A DNA stretch of 64,000 bases, from assembly GCA_964528675.1 (NCBI GenBank), contig CAZGTU010000010.1, forward strand, positions 24,130 to 88,129. The letters are read 5' to 3'. A model generated the notes under the pieces. That model did no database searches. It was not told where the DNA came from and was given only the letters and a program-made list of their open reading frames with translations. The first letter of the stretch is position 1, and every line of letters starts with the position of its first letter. The position numbers were made by a program, and so were the translations under genes. This stretch comes from CAYRTD01 sp964528675 (lineage in GTDB: Bacteria; Bacteroidota; Bacteroidia; Bacteroidales; GCA-2748055). Positions 37,701 to 46,300 of this stretch are shown here, in pieces.

Positions 37701-38630
37701 ATCTCAAAAATTGAATCCGGACAAATCGGAGTAAAACATAACAATGTATCATTGAATGAACTCATGCTTTACTATAAAAATTTCTTTAGACCACAGGCCA
37801 GACAGAAAGGAATCGATCTTCGGATATCCTGCATTTTAGATGAAGCTGTCGATTATATCCGCACTGATAAAAGTAAACTGGAATCAATTCTCACTAACCT
37901 GATAAAAAATGCCCTGAAATTTACCGATGAAGGATATATTGAAATTAGATGCAAGTCAGAAAAAAAATATCTGCTCATTTCTGTAACCGACACCGGAAGA
38001 GGGATCGCCAGGGACAAGCAGAAAATTATTTTCGACCGTTTTGTCCAGGCCGACCTTGCCATAAACCGGTCATACGAGGGTTCAGGATTAGGACTTGCCA
38101 TTACGAAGGCCTATGTGGAAATGATGGGAGGGAATATTAGGGTGGAATCGGAACCGGGCAAGGGTAGCGTTTTTGAAGTTAGACTTCCTTTTGTCCCCAT
38201 TAAAAACCCCGGGGTAGCGAACAAAAAAAATCTGCAGGAACAAAGTCCCATTGACGGATCGAAAAAGATCATTCTTATTGCTGAAGATGATGAAACCAGT
38301 TTTATGTTTCTTGAAGAGGTATTACAGGAACAAAATTTCAAAATAATCCGGGCCTGTAACGGAAAGGAAGCTGTTGATATCTGTAAAAAGAATCCGGATA
38401 TTTCCCTCGTATTGATGGATCTGAAAATGCCTGAAATGGATGGTCATTCTGCCACAAAAAAAATACGCGAATTTAATAAAGAGGTCCCTATAATCGCTCA
38501 AACAGCCTATGTTCAAAAAGAAGAAGGTAAAAAAGCCCTTGAGTCAGGTTGTAATGCATTTATCGAAAAGCCTATTAAGGCGAAAATACTAAAGGATAAC
38601 ATGAAACGGCTCCTGGTTATGAGTGAATAA
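34740..38630 (+). CDS. hybrid sensor histidine kinase: PocR domain, five PAS domains, HisKA, HATPase, receiver
   Basis: The 1296-residue protein starts with a coiled-coil-like acidic helix (about 20-95). A PocR sensory domain follows (about 110-270; FSSGWCRMMDAASRKLCNT, WLCHESCW, NLYAMPIRTNGEITGSINIGYG), then five PAS/PAC units: NEQMRITLNSIGDAVIST, a bent PAS with GKMGSWKFDLSTG, SIRDSLLVTDTNRKIVNCN, KVAPVGIGLVLN, and ESAPVGVVISDKNEKTLYAN. The kinase core has the phospho-acceptor His near 938 (VSHEIRTPMNG), an N box LIKNALKFT, and DTGRGIA and GSGLGLAI. A C-terminal receiver domain carries Asp near 1227 (LMDLKMPEMDG). No membrane segment is evident, so sensing is probably cytoplasmic. PocR domains bind small hydrocarbon derivatives in some proteins. 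The output protein is not identifiable; the PAS-HTH gene downstream is a candidate partner. Confidence 0.93.
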   Translation: MENNSSKISKSGKKNRNFISFTEYKNLDEKEFYKKAEEVNNYIRELEERIKELNVSGIENTTEREKTERALREIEWMLHDANDEKAEYVPEYGDLSSLNKEGMILNLLGKKQLKNIVDDYLHLLETSAAIYERNGDYALGVFSSGWCRMMDAASRKLCNTSDNRKAMKSGKWLCHESCWRDASLPSIKEGKAVDVKCNGGINLYAMPIRTNGEITGSINIGYGTPPTDNQSLKDLSAKYKIPVEKLREKAKSYPARPRFITDLAKKRLRRSALFMESLIESKLAQEAVAENNEQMRITLNSIGDAVISTDIKGRVIQMNPVAEKLTGWRLDRAKGLPLSKVFNIVNAKTGKRAENPVKKVLKTGHIVGLANHTKLISRKGKEYQIADSGAPIKDSHNAIKGVVIVFRDVTEEYELQENLTESERTLNKAQEIGKMGSWKFDLSTGKVSASAEARKIYGFDAGEDLTIEKVQKIPLPGFRNKLNDALHNLVTGQARYDVEFIIKNRKRGKYIDIHSVAEYNAEQNTVTGILQDVSEIKESENKYKNLFSSIRDSLLVTDTNRKIVNCNPAFTDLFGYTQEEIIGKNTSIIYKDPGEFEMMGQKLKESMNIPNFILTLSFKKKNGKLFRGETTVFYLKNKNGETEGYIGMIRDVTARLKAEEKLKESEDKMQSIFKVAPVGIGLVLNRNILEVNKKICEMTGYSENELTGKNARILYPSQAEYNRVGEKKYNQIKKRSIGVVETRWQDKNGKRLDILLASTPMDINDLEKGYIFTALDITDRKQFEEKLKKSEARFRSLAESAPVGVVISDKNEKTLYANKRFKDLFGYTSEDMPSVKEWWPLAYPDQEKREKIRKNWEKTIQDAQQKKSPVQPMVHPVTCKDGTVKFIEFRISSKGGLNFIIFTDMTKLHRTITELQSAKAKAEESDKLKSAFLANVSHEIRTPMNGILGFLDLLRNAELSKRKREAYLNIINQSGNRLLGTINDIVEISKIESGQIGVKHNNVSLNELMLYYKNFFRPQARQKGIDLRISCILDEAVDYIRTDKSKLESILTNLIKNALKFTDEGYIEIRCKSEKKYLLISVTDTGRGIARDKQKIIFDRFVQADLAINRSYEGSGLGLAITKAYVEMMGGNIRVESEPGKGSVFEVRLPFVPIKNPGVANKKNLQEQSPIDGSKKIILIAEDDETSFMFLEEVLQEQNFKIIRACNGKEAVDICKKNPDISLVLMDLKMPEMDGHSATKKIREFNKEVPIIAQTAYVQKEEGKKALESGCNAFIEKPIKAKILKDNMKRLLVMSE

Positions 38631-38981
38631 TAAATACCCTAAGCTTGACCAACCAGATCCAGGCAAGTTTTTCAAATAAGGTATTACCAAAACCTGCTGA
38701 GAGTTCAACTCTGATATTTCAAAAATACTTTTTCCTGGAAAAATAACAACGCCCCAATAAGCCGCACCATCTTTTTTTTCATTCTGTTGTAAGGATTAGC
38801 ATTTCCACCGACTCATAATCTAAAATAAATGATATTAAACCTCAGGGTAGAACCCCTGAACCCTTGTTTTCGGAGTAGAACTCCGAGGAACCGAGTTTGC
38901 GAGCTCGGCGAAACCAATTCGACCAAACTTCTCGTCCTCCTTCGCTCCGATAGCTATCGGAGCGAAGGAGGATTAAAGGCT
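38631..38981. other. 351-base intergenic region occupied largely by a dispersed repeat
   Basis: Bases 38631-38823 show nothing recognisable beyond AT-rich sequence. Bases 38824-38977 are a full copy of the dispersed repeat, which abuts the DsrE-like remnant at 38982. Confidence 0.5.
38824..38977. repeat. dispersed palindromic repeat, copy 2 (full length)
   Basis: It begins AATAAATGATATTAAACC, continues CAGGGTAGAACCCCTGAACC and CGGAGTAGAACTCCG, and ends AGCGAAGGAGGATTAAA. Positions 38937-38970 are a perfect 34-base palindrome centred on GATAGCTATC and flanked by CTCCTTCG/CGAAGGAG. It is nearly identical over about 153 bases to the copy at 42922-43074. Confidence 0.9.
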
Positions 38982-39137
38982 ATGCAAAAAGATGGTGTTA
39001 TTATAGAAGCATGCTCAGCCTGTGCAAGTTCTTATGGGGTTGATGACGATCTTGAAGAACTGGGATTTGATGTCAAAGGAATGCGAACATACCTGACAGA
39101 TTATTTGAAAAGTGATGCGAAGGTTTTGACTTTTTAA
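38982..39137 (+). pseudogene. C-terminal remnant of a DsrE/DsrF-like protein
   Basis: The 51 codons starting at ATG 38982 read MQKDGVIIEACSACASSYG, then DDLEELGFDVKGM and a closing LTDYLKSDAKVLTF. This is the end of a small DsrE-family sulfur-carrier-like protein, where the C-x-x-C region and the KSDAKVLTF tail are characteristic. Intact family members have about 110-120 residues, and the first half, with the nucleotide-fold core, is missing. The dispersed repeat ends four bases before the ATG, and its frame is continuous with the remnant. The simplest reading is that the repeat insertion or a deletion ending at it removed the 5' half. Expression as a mini-protein cannot be excluded. Confidence 0.75.
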
Positions 39138-39404
39138 TAAAATTTGATATCCTCATAATATTATAAAATTACATTCAGGTTAATTTATGAGCTATGGTTT
39201 TTAATACTATCATAACTGTATCAAGTGTAATATTAAGGATTAAGGTTGTATATTTGTCCAATTGGTTGGACTGAGTTCTCCCCTTGTTCCGACTTCGCCT
39301 GAGGCGAATTTGGCGATGTACGGTAAGGAGAAGCAGATGGCGAGTGAAAGGAATTGACAATGTTTAATTGTGAATTGAAGGAATAACTTTAATAAAACAC
39401 CATC

Positions 39405-41549
39405 ATGATACCTTTTCAAAACTCGGATAAACCATCCTATGAAGACTTGTTGAAACTAAATCATGAGTTAAAAAAAGAGAATCAAAAACTTAAAGAGACG
39501 ATCTCAGAATTCACGAATAATGCAGTTCTTACAAATGAAAGTGAAGACCATGAAAATGCCTCTTCCCTGCAGGACTATTCTCCTCCATGGTTTTTAGATG
39601 AAACTTTTAAGACGGTTACCACAAAACAAAGTGCCGGTCATTCGAAGGATGGTAAAGAAAAGCTGAAGTCCTATTTAATAAAAATACCTTTACCCAGTCA
39701 GTCCTTAAATGAACATGGGCAAATAATTGACGTAAACCCAGCATGGCAGGATGTATTGGGCTATTCAGAAAATGAGGTTTCAGGCCGTTACTTTACGCAT
39801 TTTTTACATCCTGAGTCTAAACCGGTATTTGAAAAAAAATGCTTTTCATTTAAAAATGACCATAGTGTCCTCAATCTTCACTTATCCATCAGGCATAAAA
39901 ATGGTTATTACATTAGTACTTCCTTTGGCGGGTATGTCGAGTTCTCCCCGGAGGGAAGTTTCCTGAGAACATATTGTTTCTTTCAGGATATAACAAATTT
40001 TCAACAGCTTATCAACTCTTATAAAGCACTTGTTGACAATTCCCTGCTGGGTTTATTCATCCTGAGTGAAATGCGCATAAAATTTGCTAACACTCAAACG
40101 GCAAAAATTACAGGATATACTTTGAAAGAGTTACTTTCTTTAAAATGGAAAGAAGGACTTTCCATCATCCATCCTGATGACAGACCAAAAGTAATTAAGA
40201 TATTTAAAACGCTGGGGAGAAACCCTGATCTTTCTGAAAAACTTGAATTTCGAATTTCCAGGAAGAAAGCCGGCATCCGTTGGATACATGCATATACTTC
40301 ACTGATTAAATACATGGATAAACAATCTTTTCAGATTGCCTTCATTGATGTTTCAGAGCAAAAAGAGACAACACAAAAGTTGCTTGAAAGCGAAAAACGG
40401 TATCATGACATGTATCGTCATACTCCGGCAATTTTGCATTCCATTAATCATGAGTTCCGCCTGGTCGAAGTAAGTGATTTCTGGCTGGAAACTATGGGTT
40501 ACAAAAGAGAGGAAGTAATAGGCCGTCCCTCTGTAGACTTTTTGACTCCCAAATCACGGGAATTTGCGCTAAAAAAAGCTTTACCCACATTCCGTAAGAA
40601 GGGATATGCCCGGGATGTACCCTATCAGTTTGTTAAAAAAAGCGGGGGAATCATGGATGTGCTGTTTTCCGCTATCGCAGAATATGATAATGAAGGAAAT
40701 ATGCTCCGTACACTTGCGATAGCAAATGACATTACCCAACAAAAAAAACATGAACAAAAAATCATAGAAAGTGAACTAAAATACAGAAACCTGGTAGAAA
40801 ACTCTCCGGTAGGGATCATCGTATTTATAAATAACCAGATAGAGCTGGTCAATAATGCTTTTTTAGAATTATCCGGCTATCACAGCATGGAGGAAGTTAA
40901 GCATATTTCATATGATGATTTGATTCACCCGGAGGATCGACAATTACTGCATTCGGAAAGAAGAAAGAACAATGCATCAGAGAAATCATTCAGCAAGTAT
41001 TATCGCCTGGTAAGAAAAGATGGCCGGACAATAGATGTAACAGAATATACTTCTGAATTTATCATCCATGATAAAGTCTACAAACAAAGTATATTCGAAG
41101 ATATAACTCAAATTATCAGGACTGAGGAAAACAAAAGAATCATTCAGGATAAAACTGCCTTTCTTGAAAGAAAATTACAGATTATCAAACAGGCTGAAGC
41201 AGAATTATTATCCATAATTCAATCCGAAAATCTTGAGATCGGTAAATTTTTAACCTTACTGAATCTGCTGAGAAATGAAGCAGAAATCGAAAAACACTGG
41301 AAAATATTTGAAGATAATTTTGCAAGTCTGCACCCCGCTTTTTTTAATAACCTGCTTTCCATCGCTCCGAAACTCACACAGCAGGATTTGAAACATTGTG
41401 CATTTATTAAAATGAAACTGGATACAAAGCAAATAGCTACCTTATTTAATGTGAAACCGAGCAGTGTGCAAATGTCCCGTGTTCGTTTAAAGAAAAAACT
41501 CCGCCTTAAGCGTTCTGAAGATCTGTTGTATTTTATTAATAGTCTTTGA
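39405..41549 (+). CDS. multi-PAS sensor protein with C-terminal helix-turn-helix
   Basis: The 714-residue protein begins with a coiled coil (about 12-45), followed by about four PAS/PAC units: HGQIIDVNPAWQDVLGYSENEV, RIKFANTQTAKITGYTLKELL, EFRLVEVSDFWLETMGYKREEVIG and QIELVNNAFLELSGYHSMEEV, each ending in an F/A-x-D-I/V-T-x PAC signature. After a helical linker (about 600-640) the C terminus contains LTQQDLKHCAFIKMKLDTK, then IATLFNVKPSSVQMSRVRLKKKL, a LuxR/sigma-like HTH used in Bacteroidota one-component sensors. No kinase core is present. It probably binds DNA directly in response to a ligand or redox signal sensed by the PAS domains. It lies between two kinase genes and its stop codon lies inside a long palindrome. 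Confidence 0.87.
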   Translation: MIPFQNSDKPSYEDLLKLNHELKKENQKLKETISEFTNNAVLTNESEDHENASSLQDYSPPWFLDETFKTVTTKQSAGHSKDGKEKLKSYLIKIPLPSQSLNEHGQIIDVNPAWQDVLGYSENEVSGRYFTHFLHPESKPVFEKKCFSFKNDHSVLNLHLSIRHKNGYYISTSFGGYVEFSPEGSFLRTYCFFQDITNFQQLINSYKALVDNSLLGLFILSEMRIKFANTQTAKITGYTLKELLSLKWKEGLSIIHPDDRPKVIKIFKTLGRNPDLSEKLEFRISRKKAGIRWIHAYTSLIKYMDKQSFQIAFIDVSEQKETTQKLLESEKRYHDMYRHTPAILHSINHEFRLVEVSDFWLETMGYKREEVIGRPSVDFLTPKSREFALKKALPTFRKKGYARDVPYQFVKKSGGIMDVLFSAIAEYDNEGNMLRTLAIANDITQQKKHEQKIIESELKYRNLVENSPVGIIVFINNQIELVNNAFLELSGYHSMEEVKHISYDDLIHPEDRQLLHSERRKNNASEKSFSKYYRLVRKDGRTIDVTEYTSEFIIHDKVYKQSIFEDITQIIRTEENKRIIQDKTAFLERKLQIIKQAEAELLSIIQSENLEIGKFLTLLNLLRNEAEIEKHWKIFEDNFASLHPAFFNNLLSIAPKLTQQDLKHCAFIKMKLDTKQIATLFNVKPSSVQMSRVRLKKKLRLKRSEDLLYFINSL

Positions 41550-41610
41550 TTTCAAAATAGACCCTGAGGGTTTTGAAAACCCTCAGGGTCTATTTTGAAA
41601 TCAAAGACTA
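41540..41610. terminator. perfect 71-base palindrome overlapping the end of the PAS-HTH gene
   Basis: Bases 41540-41574 and 41576-41610 are exact reverse complements (35-base arms) around the single centre base 41575. The left arm includes the final two codons and the TGA stop of the PAS-HTH gene. The GC core ACCCTGAGGG/CCCTCAGGGT can form a strong hairpin in RNA, and the outer AT part extends it, so it can serve as a transcription terminator. No uridine run follows it. Exact symmetry over this length is unusual for a plain terminator. Confidence 0.7.
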
Positions 41611-41691
41611 AGCCTTCAAACCACAATATCAACGAAACTATCCAGGGGAAAGTTCGTACCATAATTTGTAATTACAAAAAAACAAAAAATT

Positions 41692-42909
41692 ATGTTTGAC
41701 CGCTTTGATACAAGCAATATAAATACGCATTTTGCACCCTCCCAAAGGCTTGGCAGAGAAGAAATCTACAGGCAAAGTAATAAAGTTGCCAAATCAGACT
41801 TTCTGGAAAATATACTGTCTAACATTCCTCTTATTTTTCTTATTATCAATGAAGAAAGACAAATAATTTACAGCAATAAGATCCTTGTGAAAAACATGGG
41901 CTATGAAAACCTGGAGTCTGTACTCGGATTAAGACCCGGAGAAATGTTCCGGTGTATTCATTCACACAAAGAGAAAGGCGGATGTGGTACAAGCGAAAAT
42001 TGCCGGTATTGTGGAGCTGTAAATTCCGTCCTGGAGAGTAAAAAAAGAAAAGAAACGGTTACTAAAGAATGTCGACTTTCTTTAAACATGGGTTCAGAAG
42101 CAATGGCAGCGGATTATGAAATAGCCAGTACTCCTTTTTATTGGGAAGGAGAATCATTTTATATTGTTGCACTGAAAGATATAAGCGATAAAAAAAGAAG
42201 AGAACAACTGGAGCGGGTCTTCTTTCACGATCTGATAAATAAAGCCGGAAGTCTTTCCGGATTGGTGGAACTTATAAAAGATAAGGAAACGAATAAAAAA
42301 AGCATACATCTGCTTGATTATGTAAATCGGGGGATGAAAGAATTATTAAATGATATTATATATCAGAGGCATATTCAACAGGCTGAAAAAGGCAAACTCA
42401 AAATTAAACCGGTTAAACTAAAGCCGTTAAGCATTCTCAAGAATATCCGTGAAGACTTCAAAGGCACTCTTGAAAGGGAAAAGAAAAATATTGAAATTGA
42501 CAGGAACACTGACGATATAAATATTACCAGCGATAATGTATTATTAAACCGCGTTTTAACCAATCTGGTTAAAAATGCACTTGAGGCATGCCATGAAGGT
42601 GATAGTGTTAAAATGAAATTCTCATCCAACGGCCAAAAATGTAGCTTTACTGTCTCAAACCCCTCCGTGATGTCTGAAGAGGTTAAATCACAAATTTTCC
42701 AGAGATCCTTTTCTACTAAAGGCGCGGGAAGAGGAATTGGCACCTACAGCATAAAATTGTTTACCGAATCCTATCTGAAAGGCAAAGTTAGTTTTTTTTC
42801 GGATGAAAAGACAGGAACAAGCTTCAGGATTGATCTTCCTGTTGATGTAAAAGAAGACCATAAGGAAGCTGAAACGATGTTCGAAACAAATTCTATTCAC
42901 TCATCATAA
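41692..42909 (+). CDS. PAS-domain sensor histidine kinase with Cys4 motif
   Basis: The 405-residue protein has one PAS domain (about 45-165: SNIPLIFLIINEERQIIYSN...). It contains the motif C-x9-C-x5-C-x2-C (RCIHSHKEKGGCG, then SENCRYCGA), which suggests a metal or iron-sulfur site. The dimerisation helix carries an atypical phospho-acceptor segment, ERVFFHDLINKAGSLSGL, with His near 179, and the ATPase domain includes VLTNLVKNALEACHEGD, IFQRSFSTKGAGRGIGTYSI and TGTSFRIDLP. FHDxxN-type kinases of this kind occur in Bacteroidota and deltaproteobacteria. There is no membrane segment and no receiver domain, so an unlinked response regulator is expected. The stop codon lies 12 bases before a dispersed repeat copy. 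Confidence 0.88.
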   Translation: MFDRFDTSNINTHFAPSQRLGREEIYRQSNKVAKSDFLENILSNIPLIFLIINEERQIIYSNKILVKNMGYENLESVLGLRPGEMFRCIHSHKEKGGCGTSENCRYCGAVNSVLESKKRKETVTKECRLSLNMGSEAMAADYEIASTPFYWEGESFYIVALKDISDKKRREQLERVFFHDLINKAGSLSGLVELIKDKETNKKSIHLLDYVNRGMKELLNDIIYQRHIQQAEKGKLKIKPVKLKPLSILKNIREDFKGTLEREKKNIEIDRNTDDINITSDNVLLNRVLTNLVKNALEACHEGDSVKMKFSSNGQKCSFTVSNPSVMSEEVKSQIFQRSFSTKGAGRGIGTYSIKLFTESYLKGKVSFFSDEKTGTSFRIDLPVDVKEDHKEAETMFETNSIHSS

Positions 42910-42921
42910 ATAATAAATAGT

Positions 42922-43074
42922 AATAAATGGTATTAAACCTCAGGGTAGAACCCTGAACCCTTGTTTTCGGAGTAGAACTCCGAGGAACCGAGTTTACGAG
43001 CTCGGCGTAGCCAATTCGACCAAACTTCTCGTCCGCCGCAGCTCCGATAGCTATCGGAGCGAAGGAGGATTAAA
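42922..43074. repeat. dispersed palindromic repeat, copy 3 (full length)
   Basis: It is nearly identical to 38824-38977, with the central palindrome CTCCGATAGCTATCGGAG at 43042-43059. A short partial unit follows directly (GGAGTAGAACTTCTCATCCG, then CCCGATAGCTATCG, to about 43118), as if a second copy had been truncated. Confidence 0.9.
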
Positions 43075-43105
43075 CCCCGGAGTAGAACTTCTCATCCGCC
43101 CCAGC

Positions 43106-43150
43106 CCGATAGCTATCGTTTCAGATATCGGACATTATGGAAAGACACTA
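43106..43150. repeat. short dispersed repeat ending in GACACTA, copy 2
   Basis: CAGATATCGGACATTATGG at 43122-43140, followed by AAAGACACTA, matches 18219-18247 with two mismatches. It is fused to the end of the truncated palindromic repeat unit. Confidence 0.6.
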
Positions 43151-43357
43151 CATAACAGAAGTTGTTTGTTCTTTGCAAATAAACAGGATTTTCCCTGAAA
43201 ATATGTAATACTATTGTAATACCTGCTGCCCTTGATCTATATAAGATATTTCTTTAATCTTAAAGAAATGTCAAAATGCTTTACTCAGCAGACTTATATG
43301 TTTAATATGTTTTCCTGCTAATCAGGTATTTTGACTGTAAAATAAAAAGATATTACT

Positions 43358-46300
43358 ATGGAAAACGGGACTTTTTTTGACCTTAAAAGCAGGATTGAAC
43401 AGGTACTAAGGGAAAGTCACCGGGATCTCAATCAGCCTTACATTGACAAACTTTTTGAAACAGTAAATGACTATAAGACCGAGCTGGAAAATGAAAACGA
43501 GCGAATACAAAAAAAACAGGCTGAACTGGAAAAAACAAAAAGCAGATTTGCTCAGCTTTTTGATAATGCCCCTTCAGGATACATCCTTTGCGATGAAGAC
43601 CTGCTGGTAAAAATGGCAAATAATACCTTTTTTCATCTTGTAAACAAAGATCAAATTTCAGATCCGGAAAAAATTACCGATTATATTCATCCTGACTCAC
43701 TGGAAAATTTCCACCTGTATTTCAATAAACTTAAGAGCTCCGGCAATCCTGTCGCTCTGGAAATAAAACTGAAAAGTAAAACTACTGATATACCGGTAAA
43801 AATTGCAGGAAATGTTTTTCGTGAAGAAGGCAACAGCTTTTACCGGTTAATCATTACTGACCTGACAGAAGAAAAACAATATAACAGAACACTTCGAAAA
43901 AAAAACCGGGATCTCAAAGAGCGAAATAAAGAATTAAAATGCCTGTTCAGTATTTCCAATCTTTTAGATAGTTCGGAACTAAGCGTAGATGAACTTTTGC
44001 AAAATGTAGTAGAATTAATTCCTCCGGCATGGCAATTCCCAGAGATTACTGCAGCCCGCATCACTCTGAATGATAAAATATTTCAAACAGGTAATTTCAA
44101 ATTCTCAAAATGGAAACAATCTGCTGCTATTCCTCTGAATTTTAAGGGGAAGGCCGATATAGAAGTTAATATCATTGATGAATTGCCGGAAACTGACGGA
44201 TATTATTTTCTTGAGGAAGAAAAATCTCTTCTTGATTCCATCTCAAAAATCCTGGGAAGATATTTACAGAGAAAGCATATTGAAAATAAAATTAAAGAGA
44301 GAGAAGAACATCTTCGCATTACACTGAATTCAATAGGCGATGGGATAATATCTACCGATTTAAAGGGACAGGTCACAAACCTGAATCCTATTGCTCAAAA
44401 ACTTACCGGCTGGACAATCGATCAGGCAAAATACAAGCCTATTGATACGGTTTTCAAAATTTTTCATGCTTTTACTGGAAAGAAAGCACAAAACCCTGTA
44501 AAAAAAGTGTTGGAAAAGGGGATGATCGTTGGCCTTGCCAATCATACCAAACTCATTTCGAAAAATGGAAAAGAATATCATATTGCCGATTCAGCAGCTC
44601 CTATAAAGGAAGGGGATGGGACAATTATTGGCGCAGTTATGGTATTCAGGGATGTAACAGAAAGTTACCTGACCCGCGAAAAACTGAAAGAAAACGAATT
44701 GCAGCTTAGAAAAGCCCAGGTTATTGGAAATACGGGTAGTTGGACACTTTATCTAAATAACAAACTATTAAAAGCATCTGAGCAATCTCATAAAATTTAT
44801 GGTCTTGATCCGAAAAAAGATTTTTTCATAGAAGAAATACGGAAAAGACCTTTACCTGAATACCGGAAAATGCTTGATGATTCTCTGAAAAAATTAATAA
44901 ATGGTGAAGAGACTTACGATGTTGAATTTAGAATTAAAAGACCTGATGGAGTTATTCGGGATATTCACTCGGTAGCCGAATACAATTCCCGTGATAATAC
45001 AATAACCGGATTCATTCAGGATATTACAGAGAGAAAGGATGCAGAAAGAAAGTTAATAAAACAGGGACATTTTCTCCGGAGTTTGATTAACTCCCTGCAT
45101 GAAGATATTTTAGTTATTGATAGTGAATACCGTATACGGGAAATCAATGATAAAGCATTGGAGAAAGCCGGGTTGACAAGAGAGGACGCTATCGGAAGAT
45201 ATTGTTATGAAGTTATACATCAAAACGATAAGCCATGCAGTAAAACGGTCCAGAAATGTGGAGTGGAACAGGTTTTTAAGTCCGGCAAACCCATAAAACT
45301 GCATCATGAACATACAAATAAAGCAGGTGATCATAGCTATGTAGATCTATTATATTCACCAATTAAGGATGATACCGGAAATATAACACATGTAATAGAA
45401 GCCGCCCGGGATGTTACTGAACTTTTTGAAGCACAGTATGCAGTTAGGCATAGTGAACAAAAATTTCGAAATCTGTTCCAAAAAGATTCGGCTGCAAAAC
45501 TTATCGTCGATCCTGATAATGGTAATATTACCGGGGCAAATCTGGCTGCAGCAAAATTTTATGGGTGGCCCATGGAAGAATTGGAAAGAATGAACTTTTT
45601 TGATCTAAATAAAATTCTCCCCATTCACCTGGAAAAGAGATTATCCCGAATTAAAAGTAATGAAGAGACTCATTTTGAAATTCAACAGGAAAAAGCTGAT
45701 GGCAGTATCTGTGATGTCGAAATTTATGGCAGTATCATAGATATTGGTAATAAAATCGTATTGCACTTAATTATTCACGATATTACTGCAAAAAAAAGGT
45801 TCGAAGAACAATTAAAACTCCTCAGCCAATCGGTTAATCAAAGTCCTGTTGCCACAGTAATTACAAACCTTGAAGGAATTATTGAATATGTAAATCCTTT
45901 CTTTTGCAAAATAACAGGATATACTCAGGAAGAGGTTATTGGCAAAAACCCTAACATTCTGCAATCAGGATATCAGGATGAAAATTTTTATGCAAATCTG
46001 TGGGAAACGATTCTGGCTGGTAAAAACTGGACCGGTGTTATGTGTAATAAAAAGAAAAACGGCGAGCTTTATTGGGAAGAGGCACTGATATCACCAATTA
46101 TTGATGATAAGGGGCATATTACGCATTTTGTAGGAATAAAGGAGGATATCAGTGAAAGAAAGAAACTCATGGAAGATCTGGTTATAGCAAAAGAAAAAGC
46201 AGAAGAAAGCGATCGCCTTAAATCTGCGTTTCTGGCCAATATGAGTCATGAAATACGTACACCCATGAACGGCATCCTGGGCTTTACGGACCTGCTCCGA

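Larger units (their letters stand above)
42910..43357. other. 448-base intergenic region containing repeats
   Basis: Bases 42922-43074 are a full dispersed repeat and 43075-43150 hold a partial second unit plus the possible IS-end repeat. Bases 43151-43357 are AT-rich leader of the next kinase gene with no recognisable gene. Confidence 0.55.

Noticed and set aside
38829..38981. 102-codon frame extending the DsrE remnant upstream
   Set aside because: These codons are the dispersed repeat read in frame by chance; the same DNA recurs between other genes.
34491..43074. CRISPR array made from the repeated palindromic blocks
   Set aside because: Copies are kilobases apart with genes between them; there is no regular spacer and no cas gene.
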